Assembly: GCF_018614075.1 (NCBI RefSeq) | Contig: NZ_JAGGOZ010000061.1 | Coordinates: 1 to 32,780 of the forward strand | Source: Streptomyces sp. ISL-94 | GTDB lineage: Bacteria > Actinomycetota > Actinomycetes > Streptomycetales > Streptomycetaceae | DNA length: 32,780 nucleotides | Direction: 5' to 3' | Notes under the pieces: model-generated | What the model saw: the letters and a program-made list of their open reading frames with translations, nothing else | Told to the model about the DNA's origin: nothing | Database searches by the model: none | Translations under genes and position numbers: made by a program | In this document: positions 32,663 to 32,780 of the stretch, piece by piece | Position numbering within the stretch: the stretch's first letter is position 1 | Layout: every line of letters starts with the position of its first letter

Positions 32663-32780
32663 TCAGCCGAACCAGACCACCAGGCGGACGTTCTCGTCGC
32701 CGCCGCAGGGCCTCGGAAGCCCGGCGAGGTCGGCGAGATCGGCGAGATCGGCGAGATCCTCCTTAGACCGACCGGCAAAT
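32663..32780 (-). CDS. C-terminal end of an unidentified gene (partial)
   Basis: The minus strand is open from the window edge to TGA 32663. It reads SKEDLADLADLADLAGLPRP and ends GGDENVRLVVWFG. Third codon positions are mostly G or C, as in real genes here. The tail contains four Asp-Leu-Ala repeats from a 9-bp tandem repeat. Only about 38 residues are visible and no start lies in the window, so no family can be assigned. Confidence 0.45.
   Translation of the reverse strand, partial: FAGRSKEDLADLADLADLAGLPRPCGGDENVRLVVWFG
32723..32758. repeat. 9-bp tandem repeat, four copies
   Basis: GGCGAGGTC followed by three exact GGCGAGATC units. On the minus strand it encodes (Asp-Leu-Ala)4 in the partial edge gene, so copy-number change keeps the frame. 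Confidence 0.85.

Overview
The window looks like an ordinary chromosomal stretch of a high-GC actinomycete, most likely Streptomyces or a close relative. The GC content is very high, GTG starts are common, several start codons sit 6-7 nt behind a TAnnnT box (leaderless pattern), and the families are typical of that genus: an Scr1/WhiJ-type HTH protein with a DUF397 partner, an RsbW-like ATPase, DUF202 proteins and a soluble Hanks kinase. I support 27 complete genes or gene remnants plus one gene running off the right edge. I see no rRNA, tRNA, CRISPR array, transposase or integrase.

Layout. (1) 304-3758, + strand: a three-gene sulfur cassette of sulfite oxidase-like molybdoenzyme, persulfide dioxygenase/rhodanese fusion and tandem rhodanese, plausibly converting persulfide through sulfite to sulfate. 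(2) 4039-18492: a defence-like island. It holds a kinase/UvrD-helicase pair (- strand) whose helicase begins with a RelE-like domain; an RsbW-like ATPase facing an Scr1-type HTH/DUF397 pair; and a four-gene minus-strand operon of HTH-methyltransferase-TRD fusion, hsdM, hsdS and hsdR. The last three overlap by 4 nt each. (3) 18610-24496: a small membrane protein, two APC amino-acid permeases (one AnsP-like), a TPR-like protein and an ASCH protein. (4) 24557-28335: an FAD dehydrogenase divergent from a Nudix hydrolase, two overlapping DUF202 membrane proteins, a His-rich duplicated metal-binding-type protein and the stump of an MBL-fold gene. (5) 28553-30839: a phosphotransferase/acyl-CoA dehydrogenase pair resembling the two halves of ACAD10/11 and LvaA/LvaC. 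(6) 30979-32558: a MerR regulator divergent from an Old Yellow Enzyme, with a textbook MerR operator in a 20-bp promoter spacer.

The best candidates for an under-described system are the cytosolic kinase plus RelE-UvrD helicase pair (4039-7811), which has its own upstream palindrome, and the HTH-methyltransferase-TRD protein that leads the type I restriction operon and could act as its controller. Both are inferences from domain content and gene order; no searches were run. Coordinates of starts differ from the longest open frames where a ribosome-binding site, overlap or homologous N-terminus argued for it.
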